In this document: positions 22,942-35,143 of the stretch, in pieces
How the letters are laid out: every line of letters begins with the position of its first letter
Position numbering within the stretch: the first letter of the stretch is position 1
From: Ananas comosus
Lineage: Eukaryota > Streptophyta > Magnoliopsida > Poales > Bromeliaceae
DNA: 64,000 bases
Direction of reading: 5' to 3'
Assembly: GCF_001540865.1 (NCBI RefSeq)
Contig: NC_033631.1
Coordinates: forward strand, 10,524,094-10,588,093
Notes under the pieces: model-generated
What the model saw: the letters and a program-made list of their open reading frames with translations, nothing else
The model's database searches: none
Told to the model about the DNA's origin: nothing
Program-made: the position numbers and the translations under genes

Positions 22942-23087
22942 TATCCGTTTTATGACAATTTCGTGTTTGAAATTTTATAGTTTATAATATTATCTAAGTT
23001 ACTTTATACAACACTTGATGCCAATTATCCTAGTGGATTTTCTATTTTTGCTTAAATTCTTGACTTGCACTTTATGTTGAAACCAAA
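22942..23087. repeat. 146 base direct repeat, right copy, abutting N
   Basis: Identical to 22795-22940 as far as I can read it, starting at the first base after the N at 22941. Confidence 0.9.
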
Positions 23088-23429
23088 ATAATTATTGTTT
23101 TAACTAGCATAGTAATTCGTGCTATACAACGGATAAATAATTTTAAAAAAATAAAAAAATCGATAAAGGAAGAAGAAACGACGATGTAAGAAGCGACGGT
23201 GAAAGGCAGAATTTATCTTGTAGATGAAGAAAAATAACAACTGAATTAAGGAAGAGGAAGAAGAACAGTTCAGTTCAAAGCAGTTGTGTGATCTAGCTCA
23301 GCTCAGGGAAAGAATTTGGGACATTTGATTCGGTTCAAGCAACGAAAAGAAAAAACTTGAGTCGGTTCAAAATGGAACTGTTGAGCCAATTAGACGCGGA
23401 TAGGTGGTATGCCGATATCCCATTTAAAG

Positions 23430-24125
23430 GCAGTAATCTTGCTATGCACCGGAAGCATCGGAATAGTTTTGAAGTATAACAGCCGAGTTGAAGCAACCGC
23501 GAGCAATTGCAAGCGGTTTCGATCGACTGGAAGTGGTTCCGAAAAATCAAGAAAAGTGGCCGATCATGGATACATAATAACTGATCAACAGGGGCGACCT
23601 ATAAATAGGCCAATAACGCTCTAAAAAGGGGTCTTTTCCTGTTGAATAAAAGACCGCCCTTATTTCCTCGCACTTTCTTGCATTTTCTAGGAATAGTCTA
23701 TTTATAACTTTTACTTTCCCGCATTTACTGTTCTTCCTAGGAATAGTGCATTAAGTAGATCACTCGAGTCTGCATGTCATCCGGCATACTCAACTCCTGT
23801 ACTTCTTACCAATTAATATAAAGGCATTCGGCTCTTCAAGCCGACCAATTTTTGTGTTCTATAGTCATTCGGCTCTTCGGCCGATTTCAGTTCTCACTTG
23901 GTCCGTACATTCGGCTTATCCAATCGAACCGAATTTATTATAGAGATTTCGAATCCGGCTGATCCGATCTCTCGTCAGCCGAATCGCTTGATCAATCGAA
24001 GGGCGCAAACTTCGAGGGTCACCATCCGAAGCCGTTTTTCATTCCGACACACTCCCCGAAGAGGATCCGGGTCAAGGGTTAGGGAATTCGGCTACGCAAC
24101 AGGAGCCTACACTCAATAATAATCG
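23430..24125. mobile_element. Possible solo LTR / LTR fragment
   Basis: This stretch is richer in GC than its surroundings. It has promoter-like signals: a TATAAATAGG at about 23600, then GAATAAAAG about 45 bases later. Many TTCGGCT/AGCCGA motifs follow, some paired as small hairpins (TTCGGCTCTTCAAGCCGA). It carries no gag or pol. I could not fix TG...CA termini or a target-site duplication, so solo LTR is an inference. Confidence 0.35.
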
Positions 24126-25209
24126 ATCTGGTTAAAACAAAGAAATCAATTCAAAGATGAAAACACGTGAAATAGTTCAGCCGATTCGGCCTAATGCAAT
24201 AAGTTGATTAAATTCGATTCAAGCAAAATTATTATTATAATTTTAGATCTAAGATCATTTTTCAGTTTTATTATGTTAAAATTTGGATTGGCTTCGAGTT
24301 TTTAGTTTAAGGTAGTTAATTTGAGTTTGTGCAAAATTTTGTTATCTGATTTGATTTTTTCCGTTGTAAATTTTTTACATGTCGTAAGTAGTTATAAAAA
24401 GGTCTGAAATGGAACTGAATTTTTTTAGTTCTATTTTTTTTGTTTGGTAGAAAATAAATAGTGTAAAAGATGAAGATGCGTGAGATGAATTAATATTTTA
24501 TTATTTTTTTAATTTTTATTTCGTAATTGATTTTCATCTGGATTAGAGCTGAAGTTCAGACCAGTATTTTGAAAAATTCAAGTTTCAACCAAATGCGAGG
24601 TTATTATGATCCAAATAACAAAAATAGGACGTTTATGTCCGAAAATTATTTTATCCTTTTTTGCTTTCACTGAAACAAATATACTCCACAAATTTGCCAC
24701 AAATTTGCTTATCCTATCTCATTTCATCTCTAATAAAACAGTAAGTCAGAAAAAAAAAATTAAATTAATTCATGCTAAATCCGTCACAATCTCGCAGGAA
24801 AACAAAGTGTGTGGTAAGGAACCCTGCCGTCCAGATCCGTCCGATTTACATATCTAAGGTTCAAATCATTCCCTCTAGTAGCCTCCACAATTTGTTACTG
24901 TGGATTTTATGATTAATTTTAGTGAGGACGACGACGATGGCGACGAAAAGAAAAAAATAGAAAAAAAAGAGAGGAATCTTTGCCTTTGAAAAACAGTCAC
25001 TTATGCAGCACTGCCCATTCGAGCCGACGAGCCAAATGATATCGTCCATGGAAAAGCAAGACCCGACCGTCACCACACATAAATAATTGCCCTAAATAAA
25101 CAAATTAATTTCCTTTTCCAATGGCGATGACTAATTAACACGAAAAGTCACTTACTTTTTATACACTCTCAAAACAGTCTCTTTCGCACATTAAAAATAT
25201 CTCATTAAT
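24126..25209. other. Intergenic DNA upstream of GDSL-B, no gene seen
   Basis: AT-rich with several short open frames that look like chance. No repeat family member was recognised. Confidence 0.45.
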
Positions 25210-25352
25210 ACCGATCGTCTCTAGAGCAAGTGGCAAAGAATTTGGTGAATGATATCCGAGATCCAAGTTTGAATTCTAATTGATTTAACTAAATTTATTT
25301 TTAAATAAAATAAATAAAGCAGATAGCGCACTATCTATCTCTCTCTCAAAAA
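25210..25352 (+). mobile_element. tRNA-related SINE copy (sense strand)
   Basis: Reads from ACCGATCGTCTCTAGAGCAA through a box A-like TGGCAAAG...TTTGGTG and a box B-like GTTTGAATTC (degraded), then AAATAAATAAAGCAGATAGC, and ends TATCTCTCTCTCAAAAA. It is older than the copies at 32284 and 52280. It lies about 135 bases upstream of the GDSL-B start, so it may form part of that promoter. Confidence 0.7.
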
Positions 25353-25485
25353 TATATCATCAATAAACAAGGACTAAGATTAAAACAAAATATCGTAAGG
25401 ACCTATGTGGAAATTTCCCTAATAATAATAAAAACGGAAGGGATCGCCTATTCTCACCTCCATTCTTTTCTCTCAACTACCTCCG

Positions 25486-28400
25486 ATGGCTTCATCTAAG
25501 AGCCAATTTTCTTCTCTCTTCTTCATCACCGCGATACTGCTTGTCTTTTTAACTATCTTCCGTCCGGTAGTCGCCGCCGCGTGCTACGCGCGCATATTCG
25601 CCTTCGGCGACTCGCTCACCGACACCGGCAACTTCCTGCAGTCCATCGGCGACTTCCCCGACCCCGTCCGCCGCCTCCCCTATGGCCAGACCTTCTTCGG
25701 CCGCCCCACCGGTCGCTTCTCCGACGGCCGCATCATCATCGACTTCGTCGGTAATTTTTTGTCCACCCTCATCTCCTATCAATCTGTCACGTACGTGGTA
25801 TCAAAAAACAGTCCTAAATTCGATTTATTTTAAGAGATTCGGTAGTTTAATTCTCACGTACCATAATTCACATAATAAGGATCATTGTGTACGGTAATTA
25901 TCATTATACGCATGTAGTCAGTGCACGTAGTATAATTCCCATAATAATCATCATCATACGCGTGAATAAAGATGTTAAGATTAATTCTAGATTTTTTTTT
26001 TTTTNTTTTGGGTTCAGCGGAGGCGTTGGGGCTGCCGTTCGTCCCGCCGTACCTCGCGGGGCGGGACGTGGAGTACTTCCGGCATGGGGCGAACTTCGCG
26101 GTGGGCGGCGCCACCGCGCTGAACATCTCTTTCTTCGAGGAGAAGGGGATAGACGTGACTTGGACGGAGTACTCCCTGGGCGTTCAGATGGGTTGGTTCA
26201 GGCAACTCCTACATCTGCTCTCTGACGAGTCAGGTACATAACCCAATCACAATTTATTTATAGATTCGTTGATTTTCGGCGAAAAATAAAAATAAATATG
26301 CGCAGAACTTGTATATGAATTTAACGAATTTCTCGAATTTTGGTAAATTCTGGTGGAAATTTAATCGTTACGGAATAATTTGTTAGATTGCTACAGGTAT
26401 TTAATTATCTCAAATTACGCTACAATGGTTTATCTCTTTGATTAAGAAGAAGGGGATCTGGCTGGGGATCAGAGGCTGTGCATTGAAAACCTGTCAATGT
26501 CAAAGAGTAATTTGTTTCAAAAATAAATGACAATCAAATAGGTCCATAGATAATTGGTGGTGTCCCTTACCTGATGATGTTGCTTATTTGCTTATAACAA
26601 AGTAGGTGGCCAATTTTTTTTTTTTTTTTTCTTTCGCGGTAGTTACATTTCATTAGGCCTAGAATAGCTATTTTTGCTGATTAGATGCAAGTTTAGTGCA
26701 ACAAAAAATATTTGTTAATTATAGTTAAAATAATGGGGTGGTTACATACTTACATTATTGGGCTCTTTTGAAAATTTGGGTATGGTGAATTTAAATATTA
26801 AAACACTATTTTCTGGTAGCTAATATGGCATTAAAGCTAGAAATTCTAAGTTCGGATCCCGTCAGACTTTTAGCATTAAGTTATTAAAGGTAAACAGTTG
26901 TTTCATATAACTTAAGATGGTCAAATTCAATTTTCATTGCTTGTTGCGATAAATTAGAAACTGAAATTACTTTTCTCTGGTTTAATTAATCTCTGTTCCA
27001 AATCCATCTCTTAATGAGTTACAGTGGTTTGATTAATCTCTATTCCAAATCCTTCTCTTAACGACTTACAGAAACTGAAATAGAGATGCCAAATCAACTC
27101 TTTTATAATTAAGGACTTTGGCAAGATAAAAGTTATGTATGAGGAAAATGCTATGCAATATATTTGCTTGAATTATAAGTTCATAATTGTAAATTTTGTG
27201 TTATAGGGACTAAATTGGCTTAAAATGTATATGAGATTGTAATAGTTAAGGCTACTACTTATTTAAAATGACGATAATTGGTGCTTACTTTCTCCTCCAG
27301 AAGCCCAATAATATTTGTAATTCCCGACTAGTGGATAGAACTTTTATATAACAGGTAGTTTAAAATTAATACCTTTTTGAAATAGAAATATGAATAAATT
27401 TGAGTGGTTTATTAGCTGAGATGTGTCTACAGTCATCATGCTGTTTGGTTCCATATCTGATATACACAATTCTTCGGTAAAGCTTATGAAACAATGCTGA
27501 ATTTTTGGCTGTAATGGTGAATTTATAACATCTATGGATACTGATTTCGACCTCGATTGCTAACAACCATTTATACATCTGTAGATCGCGGTGATATAAT
27601 GAGCTCGTCACTTTTCATCGTGGGAGAGATCGGAGGAAACGACTACAACCATCCTTTCCTCCGTGCGAGAAGTCTCGATGAAATACGCACATATGTTCCT
27701 GTCGTCGTCCAAGCCATCGGTTCGGCCATCAATGTGAGCCCAATTCTTTTTCAACTAGTGAACATATACAGATACTACGCGAACTGTAGATCCCTTTTGA
27801 AATACGTATAAACTTTTAGAAGTTTTGATTGCAAGTTTGATTTCACTACCTCCCAGAGAGAACTTAACAATACTGGTATATTGTAATCTCTGTTACACAT
27901 AATGGAATGTTCACAACATTTTCGAAGAAAGCTGTTAAAGTTTTGACAGGTACTGCCAAAAAGGTTCAGAGATCAAATAAAACAGAAGAGTTAGGCACAG
28001 CAATCAAAACTTTTGAAGTTCAGTGAAGCTAATTCAAGAGTTGTTGTAGCTGTCTACGCAAATTGTCATGTTTAATGCTGTCGCGTCCTTTGCTGAAGTG
28101 CTAATATTATTGATAGGATCTGATCAAACTCGGGGCAAGGACACTCGTCGTTCCAGGGAACTTCCCGATCGGGTGTGTGCCGTTGTATCTGACAGTGTTC
28201 CAAAGCCAAAATAAAGAAGTTTATGACCAACAAACAGGCTGCATCAAGTGGCTGAATGAGTTCTCAGAGTACCACAACAAATTACTTGTTGAAGAGTTAT
28301 ATAGGCTCCGCAAGCTTCACCCTCATGCTACTATCATCTATGCCGACTACTACGGAGCTTCAATGAACATATTCCGCTTCCCTCACAAATTTGGTGGGTT

Positions 28401-29379
28401 CCTCTCTCTCTCTTTTTCTGTATTTTAGTAATTTTTTTTTTTTAGAATTTTGTCAATGTCAATACAATTTACCTAGAGATGATAAAAGCTAAATTGTAGC
28501 AAGCCGAAAAATGTTGCGAGTATGACGTCATAAGCAGCTCTCTTTTCTTCTTCATTTCGTTTGTTTTCTACCTGTAAGGTAGTTTGTTAGGTATTCTATC
28601 AGATTTGCAAATTTCGGTTTAGTTAAAAAGATGTTGGAAGTCATAAGCAACTCCTAATTTCTTTGTTTTGTTTGTATACATTTTAAGATATTCTTTATCT
28701 GTTAGGCTATTTTATCACATACAATTATGTTCATAGGCACTTTCTGATCTAATCATGTAATGTGTATGTACTTTCTGATCAAGTTTCCGTTGTAACAAAA
28801 CTTCGTAAAATTGGTTTGATAATCAATAGGGCATGATCCACCTCAGGGTTTAACTCTTCAACCATTAAATAGACTAGATATAGATACGTAATTGCTGAAT
28901 AAAATAAAAAGAAAATTTCTTATGGACTGGTCGGTGGTCATTGATCTCGTTATATTGGAATATCCTTTGCTTTAGTTTCTGATAAATTACTCAAAAATCG
29001 AAGAGCAGTGATATTATTCGATTATGAATTGCTATCGAGAAAAGATATGCATCGAACTTGGTAAGTTCTTGATGATTTCTGGTTATGATCTCTGGTTGTG
29101 TTTGCAGGATTTAAGACGTCTTTGCTAGCGTGCTGTGGAAGCCACGGACCCTACAACTGCGCACCATCTATTCTGTGCGGAACTAAAGGATCGTCTGTTT
29201 GCGCTGAGCCCTCAACTTACGCATCTTGGGATGGTTTACACCTGACTGAGGCTGCCTACAAATTTGTTGCTTCTGCGGTGTTAAACGGACCGTATGCTGC
29301 ACCTTCCCTGTCTGAAACATGCCCAACTATCGAACTTAACGACGCGCAGATTCTGTATTCTAACCAGTGTAGCGAATAA
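25486..29379 (+). CDS. GDSL esterase/lipase (GDSL-B)
   Basis: Secreted SGNH/GDSL-family ester hydrolase, paralogue of GDSL-A. Exons: 25486-25750, 26018-26233, 27585-27733, 28117-28393, 29108-29379, all GT-AG and in frame, giving 392 residues. The signal peptide spans about residues 8-32 (FSSLFFITAILLVFL then a VVAAAC-type cleavage region). Block I is FAFGDSLTDTGN with nucleophile Ser43; block II GGATALN; block III GEIGGNDYN; block V SWDGLHLTEAAY with Asp344 and His347. The first exon is very GC-rich, the others less so. Intron 1 contains an N at 26005 in a T run, 13 bases before exon 2, so a few bases there are uncertain but the exon is not affected. The gene is divergent from GDSL-A with 8.5 kb between the starts. 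Substrate unknown. Confidence 0.95.
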
Positions 29380-29411
29380 ATTGGAAATGGCACATTGGAA
29401 TTGATTATAGC

Positions 29412-29417
29412 AATAAA
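29412..29417 (+). promoter_or_regulatory. Candidate polyadenylation signal of GDSL-B
   Basis: AATAAA 33 bases after the GDSL-B stop codon. Confidence 0.4.
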
Positions 29418-30570
29418 ATTTTTGTGAAGAAGGATTAGATTTAAGTCCATAGGGGCCAGCATTCCTGACACCCTGTTAAAGTCCAAGGGTGTGAATTGTT
29501 GTAATAATGAAAACTCCTCGTTCGCTTTGCTAATTTGTTATGGTAAGAAACTAGCTGATAATGGATTTTAATCAAGTTTGGATTATTATTTCCAACAGGT
29601 AATGTAATTTAGGAGAATAACATCTTGTTTTTATCTTGTTTACAGTGAGATGATAAGATGATGCAATAATAGGCATTAGTAATATCTGAGACTTCTTGTT
29701 TTGATTGTTAGGTTATCAAAATTGGATCAATATATTAGGGATGCTCAAGGCATGTCTACATGGGGTAATTATGATCTATCAGTTCCAGATGCTGGAAGGG
29801 TCTACACTTGCCTTCATTACTTCATATTGTAGATGTCAGCTACGGTTTTCCTGTTTTCTGGATTTATGGCAGCAAAAGACAGTAATATTGATAGAGCAGA
29901 AACTATTGTTAGTAGATAAAACAGACGAATTGAATATGTTCAGGTCTTATATGTGAAAAGTAACTAGTTTTACTTCACTTGCTCTCTCAATAACAATTTT
30001 GTTTCTAATAATACGACATCGCGCCCACGAGCAAAGGAGTTCGAGGTGGGTCGACAAGTGCATAATGGGCTCATACCGACCTTCTATCGGGACCGTGTTG
30101 GGTTTGGACCCAAACCAGCTCAATAGTCTATGCTTAGAGTTGCGCCCGGGCTCATCCGGTGTCGATTAAAATCAAATATGACGCCCAGCTATAATCGAAA
30201 ATCATTGGATCCAAAGTAAACCAAGCTGGGTTAGTTAGCCCAGTTAAGAAGCTATTGAATTTTTTTAATTCAGGGTTTTAAATTTGTATATTGAATTCGA
30301 AGTGTGAGGTGCTAAGAAGCTTTTTTTTTTTTTTTTTGGAGAAAAAAATAGCAAGCTACTTGCTTCATTCATAAAGTGGTATAAACTTGGCAATATAGAT
30401 GAGACAGCCAAGGTCTCAAAAAAAGGAAAAACAAAACATTAAAAAATAAAAAAGAGATAGAGAGGGAAATGGAGGAAAGTAGGGGGAGAAGGGTTAAGCT
30501 GTAAGTATATAATTAACGGCATTGTTCTTGTAATAGTTATTATTATTAATATTAAATGACGAAGGATGAA
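29418..30570. other. Intergenic, GDSL-B 3' flank; no gene seen
   Basis: Contains an unrecognised 83-residue open frame at 29705-29956 and a GC-richer patch at about 30010-30240 (GCGCCCGGGCTCATCCGG) that looks like an old repeat fragment. At 30337-30425 there is a short T-rich/GAGA...AGCAAGC stretch that recurs at about 31370-31460. Confidence 0.4.
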
Positions 30571-30580
30571 ACAAAGAAGC

Positions 30581-30745
30581 TTTTTTTTTTTTTTTTTTGA
30601 GAGAGAGATAGGTAGCACACTATCCATTTCGTTTATTTCATTTAGAAATAAACTTAACTGAAAATATGAATCAATTGGGATTCGAATTTGGGACATCGGG
30701 TACCAACCATCAAAACTTTTGTCACTTGTTTTAGGGGCGGTCGGT
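30581..30745 (-). mobile_element. tRNA-related SINE copy
   Basis: On the minus strand it reads from ACCGACCGCCCC through a box B-like region (AATTCGAATCCC) and the TTCTAAATGAAATAAACG motif to an A tail (a T run at 30581-30598 on the plus strand). Flanking ACAAAGAAGCT and ACAAAAAAGCT look like an 11-base target-site duplication with one mismatch. Confidence 0.8.
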
Positions 30746-30756
30746 ACAAAAAAGCT

Positions 30757-31521
30757 ATTATTATTATTATTTTTGCTGCAATTCAATTTATATATTGAAT
30801 TCAAAGGATGAAACAAAGAATAGCTCACCTGTTACTTAGGGGGGGGGTTCAATTCGTGCGTGTTTTTTCAAAACGAGTCGTGCTATTCTCTCCAAAATCG
30901 GAGAGCCGAATATGTTGGTACATCATGTAATATTGTATTACTCGTGAGGGTATTTTTGTAATAGTTGCACTTGCACTCGCTATAAATATAAATTACTGAT
31001 ATCATATTTAGTTTAGTATTAAAATAGGAGGTTCTGAATTTTAATCCGATGAGGTTCTTAATGTTATTTTAGTTTTTCTCATTTAACTCAAATCTATATA
31101 TTTGATTCACTAAAAAGTTTCTAGTTTAGACGGGAAAGAGAATGCCTTATTATTTGATAGTTTAAATTTTTAGTGAAATAATGATTATTTTACATAATTT
31201 ATCAGAATAGGCTCGTATCCCTCTGATTGGAATGTGCCCACACAAAGCACAGTGGATCCCTTACAATCAAAGGGACCTCGGATTAGGCTCTTCGGCTTTG
31301 GAGGCAAAAAAAAAAAAAAAATCTTTTCCTTTCAAAAAGAGAGGTTTGAGAGTCGTACTTTTTTTTTAAAAAAAAAGATAGCATGCTATTTACTTTATTC
31401 AATAAGAAATTGAATTTAGCTACAAAAGTGAGACAGTCAGGTCTCAAAAGAAAAAGACAAAAATGAATATAAGACAAAAATAACAAGAAAAAAAATAGTA
31501 GATAGTAGCCCAAAAGAAAAG

Positions 31522-31571
<50 letters not shown>

Positions 31572-32283
31572 CGATCCTTTGCATGTTTATACAGAATTGT
31601 TTTACTTGTTAAAACAGTATCTTAGTACAGGTTCTTGAATGCTCTATTGCTCTGGATCTCTACAATGATGTGCAGGTTCAGGTGACTGTTTAGTGATTGC
31701 GAAATAAGAGGTTAGATTAAGATCACACCTGAACTGTACGTCATTGATAAGTTGGTTGACAAGTTTGAGTGTGCTGGATGCAACTAACTAGTGCTGAAAC
31801 TGGGCAAGGCACGTGCACTATTTATCCTAATTTCTCCTTTTTGGCTAAAAATTCCTATTCAGATCCAAACTATGTACAAAGAATACAAACTTTACTAGTT
31901 CCACATAAAGATATTTCGATGAAGTGTTGAAATGTTGTACTTACCCAATCTCAGACTACCAAAAAAAAAAAAAAAAAAAAAAAAATGTATGTAGTACAGA
32001 GCTTAAGCAATTCACATACATCAATTAACGTTCTATTTAAAATTGCAAGCAAAATGCATTACGCATTATGGAAAAATGTTTAGTTAACTTTCACAAGTAA
32101 AACACGTCATGCAGATGCAGATTTCAACATTGGTTCGGTTGAAAAATTAACTTGCGCAATTTTACTGTAGCAAATCGTACCAATTCTCAACACTTCCATC
32201 TACCCCAGAACTCCACTTGAATGTACGTAACAAACTCTACATGGTATGCAACAAGACAAGGAATAACCTTAAAATACAAAGTT
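30757..32283. other. Intergenic, nothing recognised except A runs
   Basis: Poly-A tracts at about 31306-31321, 31520-31567 and 31961-31985 may be retroelement tails, but no element body could be defined. No open frame of interest. Confidence 0.45.
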
Positions 32284-32440
32284 TTTTTTTTTTATGAGAA
32301 ATAGGTAGCACGCTACCCGTTTCGTTTATTTCATTCAGAAATAAATTTAGCTGGAAATGTGAATCAATTAGGATTCGAACTTGGAATCTCGAGTACCAAC
32401 CACCAAGTACTTTGTCACTTGCTCTAGGGTCGGTCGGTCC
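32284..32440 (-). mobile_element. tRNA-related SINE copy with 14-base TSD
   Basis: On the minus strand: ACCGACCGACCCTAGAGCAA, box A-like segment, box B-like AGTTCGAATCC, TTTCTGAATGAAATAAACGA, GGTAGCGTGCTACCTATTTC, then an A tail. It is flanked by TAAAATACAAAGTT on both sides (32270-32283 and 32441-32454), a perfect target-site duplication and strong evidence of retrotransposition. Confidence 0.88.
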
Positions 32441-32454
32441 TAAAATACAAAGTT

Positions 32455-33438
32455 ATACGTAATGTGGTTAATTAACTGAGCTTTTCAGATGCTTCGAGTA
32501 AGCTTCTATAATAAGAGAATTAAGTAAGGCACATCTCAGAGAAACTTAAGGCCATGGCGTGGAAAAGGGTCTACTTCCACAAGTAGAAACAAAGAAGCAA
32601 TTTATTTTTTTGAAGGAACAACAAAAAAGATTTAGACTTTAGATGAAGTGCTTGATAAGTTTAAAAATCACCACATGGATAAATCCCTACGACTAAGTTG
32701 TCAGAACAAAAGCTTGCACGCAACACAACAGCGTGTTATTTTCATCACCGAACCTTCAAAGGAAGTTCCTCTCTGATAAGGTTTTGTTGAACTTATTCTT
32801 TAATTTATTTTTTTTAGTTATTAAGTTATCAAACATTTGATTTTCCTTATCAAAGGGGCGATATAACAACTGATTCAGCTATCAGAATAATAGTATGGAT
32901 GTGTCCCCAGCAATATAATTCGGTGCGCAGAAAATTTCTATGGATAGAGTTACACTCAATGAGTCGTATTTCAATAGCTATGCCATCTCAAAATTAATGT
33001 TATTTAACTATCATATCATCGCCAATTGGTGATTTACTAACTACGCAGGTCCTATACCTAAAAATTGAACCGTGGTGCTGGAAATAAATTGAGATTTGGT
33101 GACTTAAGTAGGACTCCATTATGTGTTTAGTGATCAATATGGATGTAATTAATGACTAATTTATTTTGTTCTTCAATCTCATAATTAATTATTTGATGCT
33201 GATCGATTATTAGGAAATGGGCCCTGCCCTTTACAGTTCCTCCTCAAATCGTGCAAGGAATATCTAAAAGCAGAGACCAGTGCTTTGAAAAACCCGCGTT
33301 TTATGATTGGTAGTTCAAAGTGACACCACAACACCCCATATGTGATAACTATCGAGAACTTATACTAAGCATTAAATTACAACTGCTTAATTTTTATAGT
33401 AAGGAGTGTACACAACACCATCCATTTCCTCCTCAATC
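32455..33438. other. Intergenic upstream of the phospholipase locus; partly duplicated at 39.4 kb
   Basis: Parts of 32690-33300 resemble 39410-39660 (AAAGCTTGCACGCAACA versus AAAGTTTGCACGCAACA; CAATTGGTG; AAATCGTGCA). Both precede a phospholipase first exon, so this is probably shared promoter-distal sequence from a tandem duplication. No open frame of note. Confidence 0.5.
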
Positions 33439-33451
33439 TAACTCAAAAATA

Positions 33452-33615
33452 TTTTTTTTTGGTTTAATTTTGAGAGAAAGATAGCATTCTATCCACTTTG
33501 TTTATTTTTTTAAAAAATAAATTTAGCTAAAAATATGAATCAATTAGGATTCAAATTTGGAACCTCGGGTATCACCCACCTAGTCCTTTACCACTTGCAT
33601 TAAGGACAGTCGCTT
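33452..33615 (-). mobile_element. tRNA-related SINE copy with 13-base TSD
   Basis: A diverged copy of the same family (ATAGCATTCTATCCACTTTG, TGAATCAATTAGGATTC, TTTACCACTTGCATTAAGG on the plus strand), with a T run at its plus-strand left end. It is flanked by TAACTCAAAAATA at 33439-33451 and 33616-33628. Confidence 0.8.
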
Positions 33616-34136
33616 TAACTCAAAAATACTTTTCACCACTATATTATTATGTATATAATTATTTTCTTATTTATAAATTATTTTTTATGATGAAGTTTTT
33701 AAATCAATGATTCATATTTCTAAATATAATTTAAAGTATTTAGATATTGTGAAAATTGTATTTTATAAATTTTTAAATATAGTCTCAAAATGGATGCTTT
33801 TGATGACTGTATGAAGCGTTTCAAAGCTAACGATGTGAAAGAATCAGAATAGCTTAAATTTTTAATAAAAAATTCTATTCATTTCTTACCATCAATTTTA
33901 TACCCACCTGATCAACTTTATTATAAATTAAAAAATTATAAAATTCGATTTCTAAATACTTCAAATGTTATAAATTATATCCAATGTTTTAGATCGTCAA
34001 TTTGAAATATCCATCATCAAAAATGATTTACGAATATAAAAGTCTCTTTACTCATAAGAATATATATAGTAATCCTACTCTCCCTCTCTCTCTCTTTCTC
34101 GTGTGTACTTGTGTCTGTCTCTCTCTACATATATAA

Positions 34137-34265
34137 AGGGGAAGATAGCAAGCTGTCTATTTTATTCATTTTTAAAAATGAACTGAGTTAGAAAAAACAA
34201 AGTAGTTAGACTTAAAACTTAAGACTTTGTGTATCAACCATCAAGTTCTTAACTAGTTGAGTTGG
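34137..34265 (-). mobile_element. Degenerate SINE-family copy
   Basis: GAAGATAGCAAGCTGTCTAT, ...TTTTTAAAAATGAACTGAG and CATCAAGTTCTTAACTAGTT follow the order of the SINE family. The B-box region is decayed and no target-site duplication was found. Confidence 0.45.
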
Positions 34266-34468
34266 AAGCATGATTTTCTCTGATACCAATTGCTGGAATC
34301 GATATTTGTATTGATACCGATTATATAAGGCAAAATCTAAAATAGAACAAAATAATATAAATAAAATAATATTTTAATTAAGTTTGTATTATTATTTTCA
34401 ACAAATTGCGTTAAATACGGCTAGAAAAAAAAAACACTGAAAGGGTTTATATATATATATATATATAT

Positions 34469-35005
34469 AGAGTCCGGCTACTATGCTATCGGTAGCACGG
34501 AGCGCTCCGTGCTACCAAGTTGTTTTCGATGATGCAGCTTCCAAATCGACGATCGGCTCCATTAGACTTGATCTACACTATTGAAAGTATTTGGAAACTA
34601 AATTTCAGATTTTTTCGACAACATTTGACTAGTGATCAAAAGATCTCAAAATTGACAATTTTAATGGCCGATGTGGTGTGTTTGTGAGTTTAACGGTGTA
34701 AAACAATCCAAATGCGATAAAAATTTATAGAAAATTTTTTTCACTATTTAGAGTAAGATCGGTATATCTGATCTTGAATTTAAATCTTTTATCATCATTT
34801 TTATAAGATTTTTATTTTCAGCCGTTCAATTTTAGACTACTTGTTTGATAGGTAAATGATATCGAAAAATTATGAAATTTAGTTTCTAAATACTTTCAAT
34901 AGTGTAGATCAAGTCTAACGGAGCCGATCGTCGATTTGGAAGCCGCCATCGAAAACAACTTGTAGCACGGAGCGCTCCGTGTACCGATAGTATAGTTAGC
35001 CCTAG

Positions 35006-35010
<5 letters not shown>
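34469..35010. mobile_element. Large fold-back (MITE-like) element upstream of phospholipase exon 1a
   Basis: The left arm begins AGAGTCCGGCTACTATGCTA; the right arm ends with the mirror. Pairing runs through TCGACGATCGGCTCC / GGAGCCGATCGTCGA and further inward. The left tip holds a perfect 26-base palindrome at 34491-34516 (GGTAGCACGGAGC then its mirror). TA runs flank both sides. It ends 134 bases before the ATG at 35144. Confidence 0.75.
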
Positions 35011-35056
<46 letters not shown>

Positions 35057-35143
35057 GTGTGTGTGTGTATGTATATATAGGCTTTAGCTACTAGCTAGGA
35101 GCAAAACAATAGAACATAGTAGAAAATTGCCTGCTAACTAACA

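Noticed and set aside
29705..29956. 83-residue open frame downstream of GDSL-B
   Set aside because: No recognisable domain, no splice partners, ordinary base composition.
32284..32440. A functional tRNA gene suggested by the GTTCGAATCC motif
   Set aside because: The motif is part of a repeated element with poly-A tail and target-site duplications; no cloverleaf stem set was found.
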